A stretch of 64,000 bases of DNA from Arion vulgaris. Taxonomy: Eukaryota; Mollusca; Gastropoda; Stylommatophora; Arionidae. Positions 10,005 to 21,718 of this stretch are shown piece after piece. The notes beneath the pieces are model-generated. The model did not search any database. It saw nothing but the letters and a program-made list of their open reading frames with translations, and was not told where the DNA came from. Every line of letters starts with the position of its first letter. The first letter of the stretch is position 1. The translations under genes and the position numbers were made by a program. Location: positions 5,653,393 to 5,717,392 of the forward strand of contig CM036775.1 in NCBI GenBank assembly GCA_020796225.1, read 5' to 3'.

Positions 10005-10465
10005 TTTCTCCGGTTAAGGGAATCTTGCTGTTCATTATAGTTTCCCCGGTTAAGGGAATCTTGCTGTTCATTATAGTTTCCCCGGTTAAGGGAATCTTGC
10101 CGTTCGTTGTAGTTTCCCGGTTAAGGGATTCTTACCGTTCGTTGTAGTTTCCCGGTTAAGGGAATCTTACTGTTCATTGTAGTTTCCCGGTTAAGGGAAT
10201 CTTACCGTTCATTGTAGTTTCCCCGGTTAAGGGAATCTTACCGTTCATTGTAGTTTTCCCGGTTAAGGAATCTACCGTTCATTGTAGTTTCCCCGGTTAA
10301 GGAATCTTACTGTTCATTGTAGTTTCCCGGTTAAGAGAATCTTACTGTTCGTTGAGATTTCCGGTTAAGGGAATCTTGCTGTTCATTGTAGTTTCACCGG
10401 TTAAGGGAATCTTGCTGTTCATTGTAGTTTCCTCTGTTAAGGGAATCTTGCCGTTCGTTGTGAAT
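10005..10465. repeat. 36-bp minisatellite, about 12 units
   Basis: Units GTTCATTGTAGTTTCCCCGG followed by TTAAGGGAATCTTACC. Point differences (ATT/CGT, CC/CCC) make higher-order variation. The open frames rich in VVSPVKGIL are by-products. Confidence 0.93.
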
Positions 10466-10671
10466 GGCAACTCTTGTTTAGCCAAATCACATCACACATC
10501 AGTTAATCACCTCATTAGTTCCTGGTTTGAATCCACCAATGAGTTATGTTTTAAAGCATCAAAACTTTTATATTCACTTAATAGAGAAACAGAAAACCAT
10601 GGAGTAAATACCTGATAACAGTGTGACAACACAAGAAGAAGCATTGCAAATATATTATAGTTTCTTCGAAA

Positions 10672-10840
10672 GTTTGTGATGTAGTTATTGCGTTTATAAT
10701 GTAGTTATTGCGTTTGTAATGTAGTTATTGCGTTTGTAATGTAGTTATTGTGTTTGTAATGTAGTTATTGCGTTTATAATGTAGTTATTGGGTTTGTAAT
10801 GGTAGTTACTGCGTTTGTAATGTAGTTATTGCTGATAATG
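10672..10840. repeat. 20-bp minisatellite, 8 units
   Basis: Units of GTAGTTATTGCGTTTGTAAT with C/T and G/A variants, ending at GTAGTTATTGCTGATAATG. Confidence 0.92.
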
Positions 10841-11460
10841 AATCTTTTCGTGTTGCATATTGACTAGTGAAAATTATTGATATCACAAAAACATTATTAC
10901 TCCAAACTACCTGATCTGTTTCGAACAGTACACAAGGCTAACAATTGATATAATCTGCTTCTTGATTTGCATTCAGTTAACCATTTTGTACCAATATAAT
11001 AGTCCATCTTGAAATGGCGCATATAGTCTTTCAATTTTGTTCTAACCGAAATGTTTGTGCTTGGTCCACCTTTCGTTTTTACTTGATGCATTTCTTCAAA
11101 ACTGAGATTCCAGATGATGATGTGAATAATCTAATCATTCGCGAATACAACACGTGACAGGCCAACGACACTGTATGCAGTATCCTTGACATGCAGTAAC
11201 ATGTCTAACCTTGATCATGTATGCCCACCTGTGGTCGGGATTCTGTTCTATGATTGGACTCCCACAGTCACCTCCGCACACACCAGAGAGGTGTAACAGC
11301 ACACGTCTGAGATTGTTGTCATCATCGCTTGCGATGGACGGCTATTATGCAGTATCTCGCTGACCTACTTTTATTACGTCACATATATGTATACTCTACG
11401 CTCTGTAGTGAGGGACTAGGTTTCAAAACCAATTCCGTTTCTATATTTCATACATTGAAG
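10841..11460. other. No gene seen
   Basis: Unique-looking sequence. A 64-codon minus-strand frame (10897-11091) and a 67-codon plus frame show no domain or splice context. Confidence 0.5.
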
Positions 11461-13159
11461 CAGTGGCGGCTCGTGGTCATTTTTGTGGTGGGGCCAGACC
11501 AAAATTTAGGAAAAAACATGGTTTTAGGCTAGGTTTATATTTTAGTATTTACTATTATTTGTCTATTCCATGAAGTTATTTCCCTTTACTATAATGATTT
11601 GCCGCCTCATGGGAAATAACAAACGGGACAACGTTGCACCAGGATAAGTGAGCTGGTACTGATAAGACCCTACCCACCTCCTCGTGATGACCCTGGAAAT
11701 AGACAAAAGATCATGTTTGCTAAATGGGTAAGGATCGAAAGAGAGCTACTCTGGTATAGGTATTTAAAACAAACGCGGACACGCCTCTTGGATCCTAAAT
11801 ACTAGTGAATGCACGCATCTTCTGCTGATGTCTAATGAAAAAGTTGCATAAATGCAAAGTAAATGTAAGAAGTAACAACGTACGAGTCGAGTGTAAGCGT
11901 AAACTCTCCTCCTGAATCAATGGTCAACCATAATTGCCAGCTCTCATTGCAAGAAAGCGGGCACTCTCCCCACGCACTATAGACACAATGGTGAAAACTC
12001 ATAATTCCTGGGGTTCAACAACAACTAAAATATATACCATATAACTAAGGTACAAAAGAGATTCCTACAACCTACGTTGACCACAGTCCTTCACCATGAA
12101 ATAGCAAACAATAAAAACAAAAAAAAACTTTCCTTTTCTTCACTGGCAGTTAACCACGATTTGTTTTAATAAACCACTTATTATTGAAAGTCCTCTTTTT
12201 CTTGCCATCTTGTTGCACATATACAAAGCTATTTAGCTGATGTGCACCTAACCGTTTAATTTCAGCTTTTCTTCTATCTTTAACGAAGGAAACGGATTTC
12301 GTAATAAATAATCCACTTGATTCATTTTGAATTTCAAGTAAGCCACAACTTCAAAAGTAGGTCACAGTTTGTCAATCGCAAACGAGTGTGCTTTGTAGAA
12401 GACATATGTATGTTGAATACGAAACGGACGATTACCGTTAACGATTATAATAATAGTTAGTTACATATTTCTATTAATGCATATCCTTTTCTACTATTTT
12501 ATATATAATTTTTGATTCAATCGATAATTATACAAATACTATTTAATCAAGAGTCGTCTATTAACTGTTAATTTGTTGATCGCGTAGGAATTGAGCTTCC
12601 GGTGAATATAATGACCTAAATTGTTTTGGCAATTATTATTAAAGGTAGCGGTCAAAGGTAAGAGGTCGAGTAGAGAATTTTAAAGCAACCTGATAAAACA
12701 TAGTGCGCTGAAAATATGTCAAGCGTTATAGAGAAGCTGAATTTGAGACCGATATAATAGTTGTTTTAATAATGTTTATATTATTATGATTGTTATATTA
12801 TTATGATATAATATTTATATTTTTGTGTTAAATATTCAACTTTCAAAGCTAATCAGTTCAAGTTAATAATAATTACGAACAAAATTTAAAAAACATTAAG
12901 TACACGTTAATTATTTTGGTGGTTTGTAGGCCTGTTCTTACTGGCCCCTAATGACATTGGTTGTATACTAATTGAGGAAAAATATGTTGAATTTTAGATT
13001 TCAGAATGTGTGTGATATTTTATCTATCAACTTTCAAAGCTAATCAGTATCCTGTTGAAAGTAATAATTATAAACAAATAATGTCTAAATAATAAGTACA
13101 CGTTACTCAATATTTTTGGGGGCCCGGCCCTGGCCCAATGACGAGCCGTCCCTCCACTG
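11461..13159. mobile_element. Long non-autonomous hAT-type element (~1.7 kb)
   Basis: Left end CAGTGGCGGCTCGTGGTCAT and right end ATGACGAGCCGTCCCTCCAC-TG are imperfect inverted repeats of the same terminus as the MITEs at 6286 and 45669; subterminal GGGGCC/GGCCC blocks also mirror each other. The interior is AT-rich, holds a family E repeat (11640-11850) and a repeated CAACTTTCAAAGCTAATCAG at about 12838 and 13030, and has no transposase frame. No convincing 8-bp target duplication is visible. Confidence 0.68.
11640..11850 (+). mobile_element. Family E repeat inside the hAT element
   Basis: AAGACCCTACCCACCTCCTC, then GATGACCCTGGAAATAGACA, then AAATGGGTAAGGATCGAAAG and AGAGCTACTCTGGTATAGGT, ending ATGCACGCATCTTCTGCTGA. 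This matches the 54360-54545 and 24670-24880 copies. Confidence 0.68.
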
Positions 13160-13330
13160 AAGCACTGTCAAACTATACTAACAATCGAACATTTCATCTC
13201 TTCCCTAGATCCCTTTCATTAACTGGAACAATTAAATATGGTTAATAACGAAAGAATTACCCCTCAGAAGATAAAAACGGCAAATAAATTTGTATGCGAC
13301 AGAACGCCAAGAGTTAGCATTTATAATATA

Positions 13331-13586
13331 CAGGGTGTTCAACTTAAAAGCAGCCCGTGAATGGAGCTAATCTGGCATATATGTATTGAAATGAGAAGGT
13401 TCAGTTATGACGTAGTATAGGTCAAGGTTGTGTGACGGTGTGTAATTGTAGTGCGGGAAGGGCGATGAACAAATGTGACGTAGGACGAGCTAGTCAGAAC
13501 CGGTTTAAATTGTAAATAACACAACTCAATGTGTACCTGGCAAGTTTCGAATTGTCAATGGGTCTGCAATTATCTTGAACACCCTG
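13331..13586. mobile_element. Tc1/mariner-type MITE 1
   Basis: The left end CAGGGTGTTCAACTTAAAAG and right end CTTGAACACCCTG are inverted repeats flanked by TA on both sides (13329-13330 and 13587-13588). At 256 bp and with no ORF it is a MITE. The partner copy at 44161-44418 has better preserved right inverted repeat. Confidence 0.88.
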
Positions 13587-13589
13587 TAT

Positions 13590-13928
13590 ATACACAGACA
13601 ATCACATAGGACTATTGTAGCGTCAGCTAGTCCTGTATCGGAAAGAGCCGATGAAACTATGACACTTTTGGTAAAAAACCAAACCAAGCGCTACCGATGT
13701 CTAAGTGGAGTCTTTGGTATCTTAATTTAGTAGGAAATATCGTTGCAGTAGTGCCACGCAAATTGTGAGAAATATTAATGCTGTTTAATCAGTATTTTTA
13801 TTTGATGCTTTTAATTAGATGAAATTTAAATAAATTAAAATTTAATTCAAATTGGAATAACTATAATGTCTTCACGCTTGGAACAAGCTAGTCCTACAGT
13901 CAGAAGACAGCCGCCACTGATTTAGAAG
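13590..13928. other. No gene seen
   Basis: AT-rich sequence with two partial occurrences of an AGCTAGTCCT block (13628 and 13887) that may be the ends of an unidentified repeat. Nothing codes. Confidence 0.4.
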
Positions 13929-13929
13929 G

Positions 13930-14200
13930 ATTCTTTGATTGTTTGGTCGATAGTACCATCTTCATTGCCTTCGGTGAGTAACCATATGTGCTCCGATCTC
14001 TCTTACACAGGAAGATTCAGCATCTGTGCACGAACTCCGAGCCCTTGGAGGTCACGATGTAATTTTGAAGATGACAAAGATATTTTGTAGGAATTAAGTT
14101 TTAATTTTCTCTAATGAATTTTGCCCAGGCCGCGGTTTTCCAACCTGTTCTTCTCGATTTTGAACTGCATTGGTTCTTGTACGTGCTCAAACGGATCGTT
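13930..14200 (-). mobile_element. Family D element ((CAAT)n-tailed SINE), reverse
   Basis: Left: degenerate TTGATTGTTTGGTCGATAG tail, then CGGTGAGTAACCATATGTGC, TCCGATCTCTCTTACACAGG, ACGAACTCCGAGCCCTTGGA and a body TTTTGAAGATGACAAAGATA shared with 31842-32110. The four-base tail repeat distinguishes it from SINE-A, SINE-B and the C elements. Confidence 0.75.
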
Positions 14201-14284
14201 TGTCCCCTCTTAGTTGTTGCTAACTCTTGATTTTGATGTCGTGTTTGCGTCTGGTTTATTTCCTGTTTCAACTTCTTCTTCTCT

Positions 14285-14530
14285 TCTACATTTTCCGTCA
14301 GTGATCAGTGAGTCTTCTTCTACCTTTTGCCGTCAGTGATCAGTGAGTCTACTCACATTTGCCTCAGTGATCCAGTGAGTCCTGCTTCACATTTACCGTC
14401 AGTGATCCAGTGAGTCACGATCTTCACATTTGCCATCAGTGATCCAGTAGTCCTGGATTATGTCTCATATTACCATCAACAGTAGTCAAGTTTCTACTTA
14501 CCGCGTAATCCAGTGAGTCTAACGTTTACC
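14285..14530. repeat. ~35-bp degenerate minisatellite, about 6 units
   Basis: Units TCAGTGATCCAGTGAGTC with a variable pyrimidine-rich filler and CACATTTGCC. Confidence 0.8.
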
Positions 14531-14639
14531 ATTTTCTCATATGATTCCTGATCCTGTTTGATTATGATTTCCAAGTTTACACACCAATAGTAGCCTTGCT
14601 TTTTTCTCTACTATCCGCTGTTTCCTCTCAGTCCTGTCT

Positions 14640-15112
14640 GTTTCTCAACGTCTCACCGATCTGTGCTTTCTTTCTGTTGTTTTTCGGGTTCTCTCAAACT
14701 TAGTTGTATGCTTTGTTTTTCTGTCGCTTTCTCTTTTCACGTCCTGTGCTATGTTCAGTCCTGTCTGCTTCTCTCTTCCCTCTCACGTCCTGTCTGCTTC
14801 TCTCCCTCTGTCTTCTCTCTCCTTCCTCCGTCTGTCTGCTTTCTCTTCCCTCTACGTCCTGTCTGCTTTCTCTTCCCTCTACGTCCTGTCTGCTTCTCTC
14901 TTCCTCTGACGTCCTGTCTGCTCTCTCTTCCTCTCACGTCTGTCTGCTTTCTCTTCCCTCTCATCCTGTCTGCTTCTCTCTTCCTCTCACGTCTGTCTGC
15001 TTCTCTTCCTCTCACGTCGTGTCAGCTTCTCTCTTCCTTCACGTCCTGCACGTCGTCCTCTCTCTTCCCTCTCACGTCCTGTCTGCTTCTTCTTCCTCTC
15101 ACGTCGTGTAGT
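14640..15112. repeat. 29-bp pyrimidine-rich minisatellite, about 14 units
   Basis: Units CCTCTCACGTCCTGTCTGCT plus TCTCTCTTC, almost entirely pyrimidine on the plus strand. It ends at the broken edge of a minus-strand LINE endonuclease. Plus-strand Ser/Leu/Cys-rich and minus-strand Arg/Lys/Glu-rich frames are artefacts of composition. Confidence 0.92.
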
Positions 15113-15129
15113 GATATCCTCCATCGTTG

Positions 15130-15870
15130 GCGAATTGTCACAAGATCAATATAGATTCCAGTCTGATGATCTGGCAAGATCCATGTTGCCTTCGATGGGG
15201 GAAGAGTGTACCCCCAATGTCAACCTCGTTGGAGGCACATAAATCTGCAAATAGCTCACCATTTTCATTCCTGCTTCCAAGATCCATAGTTTCCATCTCT
15301 CTCTCGCTGCCCACCTTGGCATTCTGGTTCCCCCATAAGAATCAGCATGTCATGATTTAGTGCTTTGTCACCAGTTGCCTCCAGTTGTGAATAGAAATGG
15401 TCTTTCTCCTTCTCTTCTGCGCTGTTCTTCGAGACAGAACACATAATGATGTAGGTCTTCTGGAACCTAACTTTAAATTTAGCAATGATAATGGTCAGAC
15501 TCTGTACCGATTCCATCAGACTTCTGGTCGCTTCTTTGAGCAACATGAGGGCTACATCAGCTTCACGGGGATGATCTTCACTTTCTTTGCCCGAATATAG
15601 CAGCGTTTCTCCCGTCTCGAGTCTTGTTTCATCAAAGACATTCTATCTTGTTTCCCATAATCCCATCTCTATGAGTTTGTAGTGATACATCTCTGTCACC
15701 ACATGTGTACATCACCCGGTCTCTCGCAGGGTCCTCACATTTTCCATCCCTAAAGAATGGGCTTCTTCTGCGAAATCAACTTGTGAACATATAATTTTGT
15801 TGTCTGACTACAAAGGGTAGTCACGCACCAGTTTCTTGCAGGTTTGTCTGCTGCACATGTCTCCGGCATG
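15130..15870 (-). pseudogene. LINE APE-type endonuclease fragment
   Basis: Minus-strand frames read, from right to left, an ETLLYSGKESEDHPREADVALMLL-like block (split by frame), KATRSLMESVQ-type strand, RFQKTYIIMC, EEKEKDHFYSQLEA, HDMLILMGEPE (normally MGDLNA, the catalytic Asp block), then GSRNENGELFADLCASNEVD and IGGTLFPH. This is the endonuclease domain of an RTE/CFDP2-like LINE, broken by frameshifts. The RT part has been cut off at the minisatellite at 15112. Confidence 0.88.
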
Positions 15871-16129
15871 GAGCCATAGTTCGTCTGAGACTCGAAATAT
15901 TAATTTTGAACAATTTGTTTTTATTTATGTAATTACGTTATCTTTTAATTGGACGGGTAGATAGCTCATCGCACAACCCCCAACCTGGAAGAACAGGAGG
16001 TCACATTTAGTCTGACCTCTTTCCTTTCACCTATCCAGGTTTGGTAACCTGGACAAAATTTAGGTCAAAGTCAATTTTATCAGTTTCCCAATCTGTCTTC
16101 AATGGAAACACCTGATAACGACATTCTGA

Positions 16130-16970
16130 TCTAAAGTCAGAATTTGAAAGCACTGAAAGAAGATTTAAAAATAAATTTCAGGATTTACTGAATATGACCA
16201 TTCCAGATTGGATCCTAGAACCTTCCTCAAATTTACAAACAACATAATTATCAGTGCACGAAGAGTTGGTAGAGGTGATAGAAATGAAGTTAAAATTTAA
16301 ATTAAAAATGGATATCAAAAATTTGGCCACAAAGTCAATTCAATATATTACCTGGCCTTATAGATGCAGCAAAAAGTTTGCATTCCATCATCATTTAGCT
16401 GAAAGAGAATTTACATGTAACAGTCTATTAACAAAGTAAAGAATTTAGCATGGTAACCAGTCTATTAACAAGAAAGAGATTTAGCATGGTCACTGTATTA
16501 ACAAGAAGAGATTTGCATGTCTTTATTAACAAAGTAAAGAGAATTTAGCATGGTCACCAGTCTATTAACAAAGTAAAGAGAATTTAGCATGGTCACTAGT
16601 CTATTAACAAAGTAAAGAGAATTTAGCATGGTCACCAGTCTATTAACAAAGTAAAGAGAATTTAGCATGGTCACTAGTCTATTAACAAAGTAAAGAGAAT
16701 TTAGCATGGTCACTAGTCTATTAACAAAGTAAAAAGAATTTAGCATGGTCACTAGTATATTAACAAAGTAAAGAGAATTTAGCATGGTCACTAGTATATT
16801 AATAAAGTAAAGAGAATTTTACATAGTCACCAGTCTATTAACAAAGTAAAGAGGATTTAGCATGGTCACTAGTCTATTAAAAAAGAAAAGAAACAGATTA
16901 TCAATAGAGGAACGCGTCGATTTCAGATTATTGATGACAAAAATGACACCAAACATAAAAAAAAAATGTG
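16130..16970 (+). pseudogene. hAT transposase C-terminus interrupted by its own minisatellite
   Basis: Left of the array: ERRFKNKFQDLLNMTIPDWI and HEELVEVIEMKLKFK, then a WPY..AAKSLHSII..LAEREF block and SLLTK. Right of it: LLKKKRNRLSIEERVDFRLL and MTKMTPNI. Together this is the C-terminal dimerisation region of ZBED5-like hAT transposases (usual end: SLLTKKRNRL...LRLLLTK). Between the halves the SLLTK segment is repeated about eleven times. Frameshifts and stops abound, so it is dead. Confidence 0.82.
16420..16885. repeat. 39-bp minisatellite derived from hAT transposase codons, about 11 units
   Basis: Units AGTCTATTAACAAAGTAAAG plus AGAATTTAGCATGGTCACT. In the transposase frame a unit reads S-L-L-T-K-stop-R-E-F-S-M-V-T, the usual GFSAVTSLLTKxR motif; 39 is a multiple of three so the frame is kept between most units. 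Edge units are shortened. Confidence 0.92.
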
Positions 16971-17154
16971 TTTCCTCACATCAAGCTCAACTCTCTCACT
17001 AATAATATTAGATTAATTTAAAAAAAAACATATATTATTTCAGTAATACTGTGAGCAATACATCAATATTGATATTATCTTCTAATAAAATAACTGTAAA
17101 ATGTGTCCTTGTTTTTCAATTTATAGTATGTACAATTTAGTTTATCGAAAGGAA

Positions 17155-17340
17155 GGGGAGCTATTTTCCAACTCTCAGTGGCATATGTTAGGATTGATAC
17201 AACATTTGAATTGAAAATTCGTAATTTAGTTTTAATACTATATAACTTGCAGTTCCATATGTTTACTTAAGGGAAAGAGGAAGTGTAAATGATTCAAGTA
17301 ATACTGGTGAATCTACAACATAAACCTAAACAAACACTAT
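17155..17340 (-). pseudogene. LINE fragment repeated at 19340-19495
   Basis: The TTTCCAACTCTCAGTGGCAT start, ACAACATTTGAATTGAAAAT and the following 130 bases recur at 19340-19495. The same sequence in plus orientation occurs at 57410-57490 just before a LINE C-terminus, so this is the upstream part of that LINE. Confidence 0.75.
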
Positions 17341-17559
17341 CGAATCATTCACTGAAAAAGTGGGCGCTCAATTAAAAAAATGTTGAGAATCTATGATATA
17401 GATGATAGCCATAACGACATAGATTATAATGATAAAGATGTTGAGAAAGATTATTATAATTATGATGTAGCTGATTAAGGTAGTGAGGAAGATTATATTT
17501 AGTTAGAATTTGCTGCTATTCTTCTCTTATCGCTGGTGTAGAAAATCTTCAATGTCTTT

Positions 17560-18020
17560 TCTCTAGCTGTCGTAGAGGCAGTTCAGGCGTTAATTCCTGA
17601 GAACTCATCCGAGGACGATGTCTGTCAGTTATTCGACACATGTGGAGCTCACGGGCTTTCATTGCTCAAATCAGAGGGAAATTTGTAAAGGAAGACAGTG
17701 GTGGTTTTACCGTGATTACAAGTAGTTTCACTATGGAAATCATGACGGTAACTAAAGTGATGGTCTGGCTGGAGTCACAGACTTTTATCCATGCATGTTT
17801 TCTCAGTGACTCAATGGGTATGCACAGGAAGATTGAAGCAGTCCGGGTTTGGAGACAGTGGTTGAAGTCGTTGGGGAGGTCTAAGCTGATAAAAATCAAT
17901 TTTATTTGTGTACCAAGGCATGCAGATGTAAACGGAAATGAACTCGTCGATAGGTTTGTAGGTATGGCTGCTGTAAAGGCAGGAGAGCAAGGGACAAGGC
18001 TGATATTCTGAATTACTTCA
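17560..18020 (+). pseudogene. LINE RNase H domain fragment
   Basis: The open frame at 17640-18011 reads MEIMTVTKVMVWL, HACFLSDSMGMHRKIE, VRVWRQWLKSL, then INFICVPRHADVNGNELVDR. The Glu, Asp and His-Asp blocks of RNase H are recognisable (HADVNGNELVDR for HAGVxGNExADR). It is a fragment without RT. Confidence 0.85.
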
Positions 18021-19340
18021 GGGAAATAATAATAATCATTCCTCTCGTACTACGTTACATAGAGCCTGCAAGTAATTTCTCCATACCGCTCTATCCTGGG
18101 CAACTCGCTCAATCTCCTCCATGGAACTGAGACCGATATTTCTCGCCTCTATATATATAGAAAGTGAAAGTGCCATACGAACAAGCGCCGGACTCACAAA
18201 TTGGTTTCCAGTAACATCAGGAGTACGGCAAGGATGTGTTTATCACCTCTCCTCTTTATTATATACATGGATAGTATCATCAAAATAGATGAAGCATCAC
18301 TCAACGCAGACCAACAAAATGAACTGCTCTTTGCTGACGACCACTGTTTATTCCATAATAATATGGAACAGCTTCAAGAACACATAAACTTACTCAATAA
18401 TAGCTGCCTCAAATACAACATGAAGATCAACATTCAAAAGACAGAAGTCATGACTATAAGCAGAGAACATAAAAATATCAACATTCAAATAAATGACCAA
18501 ACGCTAAAGCAGGTGAGAGAATTCAAATACCTTGGAAGTATCTTCACATCTGATAGTAGACTGGACAGAGAGATCGAAACTAGAATCCAGCAAGCCAACA
18601 ACATTACATACCAGCTTACCCCAATTTGAAACACCCAGCTATTCCAGTAGTGACTAAAGACAGATTATAAATTCAATCTTTATACCAACACTGTGCTACC
18701 AGAGCCAAACATGGCACTGACAAAAGAACAAGAAAGGAAAATTACCACATGCGAAATGAGATGCCTGAGGAAAGCAGTAAATAAAACAAGAGACCATATA
18801 AGAAATGAGGAAATTAGAAGAACAGTCGGAACAACACCTGCTATTAGATTTATTGAAAACAGAGACTCAAATGGTTTGGCCACTTGGTCAGAATGAACCC
18901 GAATACACCAGTTGCAAGAGCGTACAACCTGAAAATGGAATCATCAAGAGGAAGGGCAGACCAAGAAAATTAAAACTCCACAATACCACACCATATCAAG
19001 CGACCGAGCGTGCATTATCTCAGAAACCGATCATCAGTAAAACCTGCTACGCCTAGCGGCAAAAAACAGCAGAGAAGGACAAAAGAAAGAAGATCAGCAA
19101 AGTTAGTTTCAGGGTCTCCTTAAGTCGATCCCATTTCAATGCCTGTTTTGATATTCGTTGATCATTTCTCCTCAGGCTGTGTCCAACATATCTCATCTTC
19201 TCTTTCTTATAACAGTTGTCACTAGTGGTTGACCAGACATGTCTCTGATTTCCTCACTTCTGAATTCGTTCCATTTATATTCATTATTTTTCGCAGACAT
19301 CTATTTTCAAATACATTCAACTTGCTTTCTATATCTTTAG
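18020..19340 (-). pseudogene. LINE 3' end split by an inserted LINE fragment
   Basis: The 18020-18145 part matches 60140-60250 (TACATAGAGCCTGCAAGTAA and CTCGCTCAATCTCCTCCATG), and the 19089-19340 part continues it (CAGCAAAG..., TTGATCATTTCTCCTCAGGC, AACAGTTGTCACTAGTGGTT). The intact order is seen at 60130-60530. The gap is filled by an opposite-strand LINE piece. The (ATT)n tail at the minus-strand 3' end is kept at 18026-18036. Confidence 0.85.
18146..19088 (+). pseudogene. LINE RT C-terminal half inserted in another LINE
   Basis: VTSGVRQGCVLSPLLFIIYM is the RT B-motif, ELLFADDHCLFHNN holds the catalytic FADD, and REFKYLGSIFTSDSRLDREI is the thumb, followed by MRCLRKAVNKTRDHIRNEEI and RRTVGTTPAI. 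It is the same family as the minus fragment at 40475-40735. The reading frame shifts near 18630, 18700 and 18895. It interrupts the minus-strand LINE 3' end at 18145/19089; no clear target duplication. Confidence 0.9.
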
Positions 19341-19665
19341 TCATTTTCCAACTCTCGCTGGCAATTGATACAACATTTGAATTGAAAATTCGTAATTTAG
19401 TTTAATACTATATAACTTGCAGTTCCATATGTTTACTTAAGGGAAAGAGGAAGTGTAAATGATTCAAGTAATACTGGTGAATCTACAACATAAACCAAAC
19501 TGCAAGACTACCAAGTCAAATTAAGAGCACTATGCTGGTTGGATGTTAAAACCATACAAGATCTCCAACTGCTAGCAACGAACCGCATCACATGGAGATC
19601 TAAAACCTCTGCCCTATGTTCCGCCTTTGTTACGAAAGGAACAAACTAACTAATGCTGGTAGCCA
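19340..19665 (+). pseudogene. Composite of two LINE ends
   Basis: 19340-19495 repeats 17155-17340. From about 19496 a plus-strand 3' end of the RTE-like family follows: LDVKTIQDLQLLATNRITWR, then GGAACAAACTAACTAATG, the same terminus as at 4985 (reverse) and 38490. Confidence 0.78.
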
Positions 19666-21375
19666 AAGAAGAATAGTAAACCAACAAAGAACCGGTGTCG
19701 TTAGTTGTCACACGCTGAGAGATATACTGAGGAGGAGATTGGAGCACTTATGGACTAATTGGTTCGATGTGTAGTGATGATGATCGGACAAATAAACTAA
19801 ACCTTCCGCCTGGTTCAGTCCTGATCTGCCTCTCTTGAGTCTACACTCCTTCTCCTTAACGAGTTCTTCATGGAGGGGATGTTCCTTGCTTACGTTGATT
19901 TTTAGATATGATCGAACCCTCCAAGTTGCAATTCCAAGATGCCACTCCTGGTGTATATGTAACCGTCAAAGCTTGGCTACTGATAACTATTTAATATTAT
20001 TCTTCTATCCTCTCCATTGGCACTAATATGTAACAGTCAAACCTTGTGATCTCTACTAATATTCTTCGACACGTATTTACAACTACTATCAACACCATCC
20101 ACAACTACGTACATAGACTACAAATAAATGAAATGGCCGTCAAGTACATCGTACATCTATGTGAGAATCAAACCCGATTCTCAACTTTTATTTCTTTATA
20201 TTTACTTATTTAAATCTCTCATCTATGTTCAAAATAATTGCACATACATCAAATTATCAAAATAAAGAAAATCCTGAAAAGAAAATCAACAATTCAAAAC
20301 ACATACCAATGCACATAGCTGAAAAAATATACCTACTAACTAATATTGATCTCCCTAAGTGATATCTAATACCCTGACATCCTATCTCTAAAAATGTTCA
20401 CCGTACAACTCTACCTTGCTTGCGATGTCCTTAGAATAAATACTTGTTCAGTCACAATACGTTATACCGCTTCTCGCTAGAGTTGCTGTCCTAATAGTAT
20501 ACACGAAATGTCTCTGCTACTGGTTAAAATAATGCATCCTGAAAAAATGGCTGACATCTCTCTCTCATATACTGTTATAGCCTCTCCGTCGGGTCTGGCC
20601 CTACCCTTTTAGTTTAGCTCTACCGCCTAGTTTTCCAACTCTGACAACTAGTCCTCCGGTTCTAATGTAACCGGTTCACCAATTCTGAACAGTAACTCTC
20701 TCTGATTTGGAATAAAAATATCCGTGGAGTTCTACATCTACGTCTTAGTTGGGCTCTCTCTCTCTGTCTGCAACTCAGTTCAATTCTACTGCCTCGTTCT
20801 CTATTCCGCTTATAACTCGCAGCAGAGTTGTTCTGATCTATAATTCTTGTTACTATCTACTAAGTTCTTGTCGATAACTGTGTGAGTCGCTTATGCTAGA
20901 CTACACTCCTTGACCTGTTGATTCTTTCTGTCCCTCTGTCTCTATCCGAATGCCTATCTAAAGTTGTGTCTTCACTCTTTCTAACTGGCCAATATTAACT
21001 GTTTAAGTCTGTCTCGGAACTACCTACACTGACTGTTCCTGAGTACCTCTCTTTCCCTCTGTCTCTATCCGAATGCGTGTGAAGATCTGTCGAGTCTACC
21101 ATATGTATTCTATTTATCCACTGGCAATTTTCTTTGTTTCCAAATCAGTCATGGTCCTTAGTATATTTCTCACGGTCAAATCTATTTTGTTGGCCTGGAA
21201 AAACTCAGCTAATTTGACAATCGTGACCGGACAATCACCCAGACGTTCAAAAAAGAATACAATTAACCCCTCTGGCTCCAGGAAAGAAAAAACAGGGCAT
21301 AAATTTACTTCTAGTTTAGAAAAAGTCTCCTTGCTAACATATCTGGTCTGTAATTATACATTCCCAGATCAGGTA
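19666..21375. other. No gene seen
   Basis: About 1.7 kb of unique-looking sequence, pyrimidine-rich from 20560 on. It has partial repeats such as CTCTCTTTCCCTCTGTCTCT with ATCCGAATGC at about 20930 and 21045. Small open frames have no recognised domain. Confidence 0.5.
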
Positions 21376-21479
21376 TATGGTTACCCCTTTTTTAATTGAA
21401 AAATACGTGCCTAGTTGCAGCTTGGGACTAAGAATAAAGCAAGGGGAAAACCTGGTGTCATATTCCCTGCTACATATAC

Positions 21480-21672
21480 AGATATTAACATGGAGGTTGA
21501 GGCACTCTAAGAAGGAATCCCATTGCCACTCCTGGTGTATACAGATATTAACATGGAGGTTGAGACACTCTTGGACGACATCAATGAAGCGTGTAGTTAT
21601 TTACACCGATGGTTCAGTCATTCGTCAACAACATTCGCCATGGCGCCCGCAGCATTGGACAACGCTGGTGTA
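21480..21672 (+). pseudogene. Probable LINE RNase H start with internal duplication
   Basis: ACAGATATTAACATGGAGGT occurs twice (about 21478 and 21540), and the frame after the second copy reads KRVVIYTDGSVIRQQ, an RNase H first-Asp motif (YTDGS). A short fragment and thus less certain. Confidence 0.55.
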
Positions 21673-21718
21673 ATGTTTTCTTTGTGATGTAAACGACTCA
21701 TCATCTTCATGCGATTTT

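Noticed and set aside
11453..13167. TGAAGCA on both sides of the long hAT element as a target duplication
   Set aside because: It overlaps the terminal bases of the inverted repeats and requires shifting the ends away from CAGTGG, so it may be coincidence.
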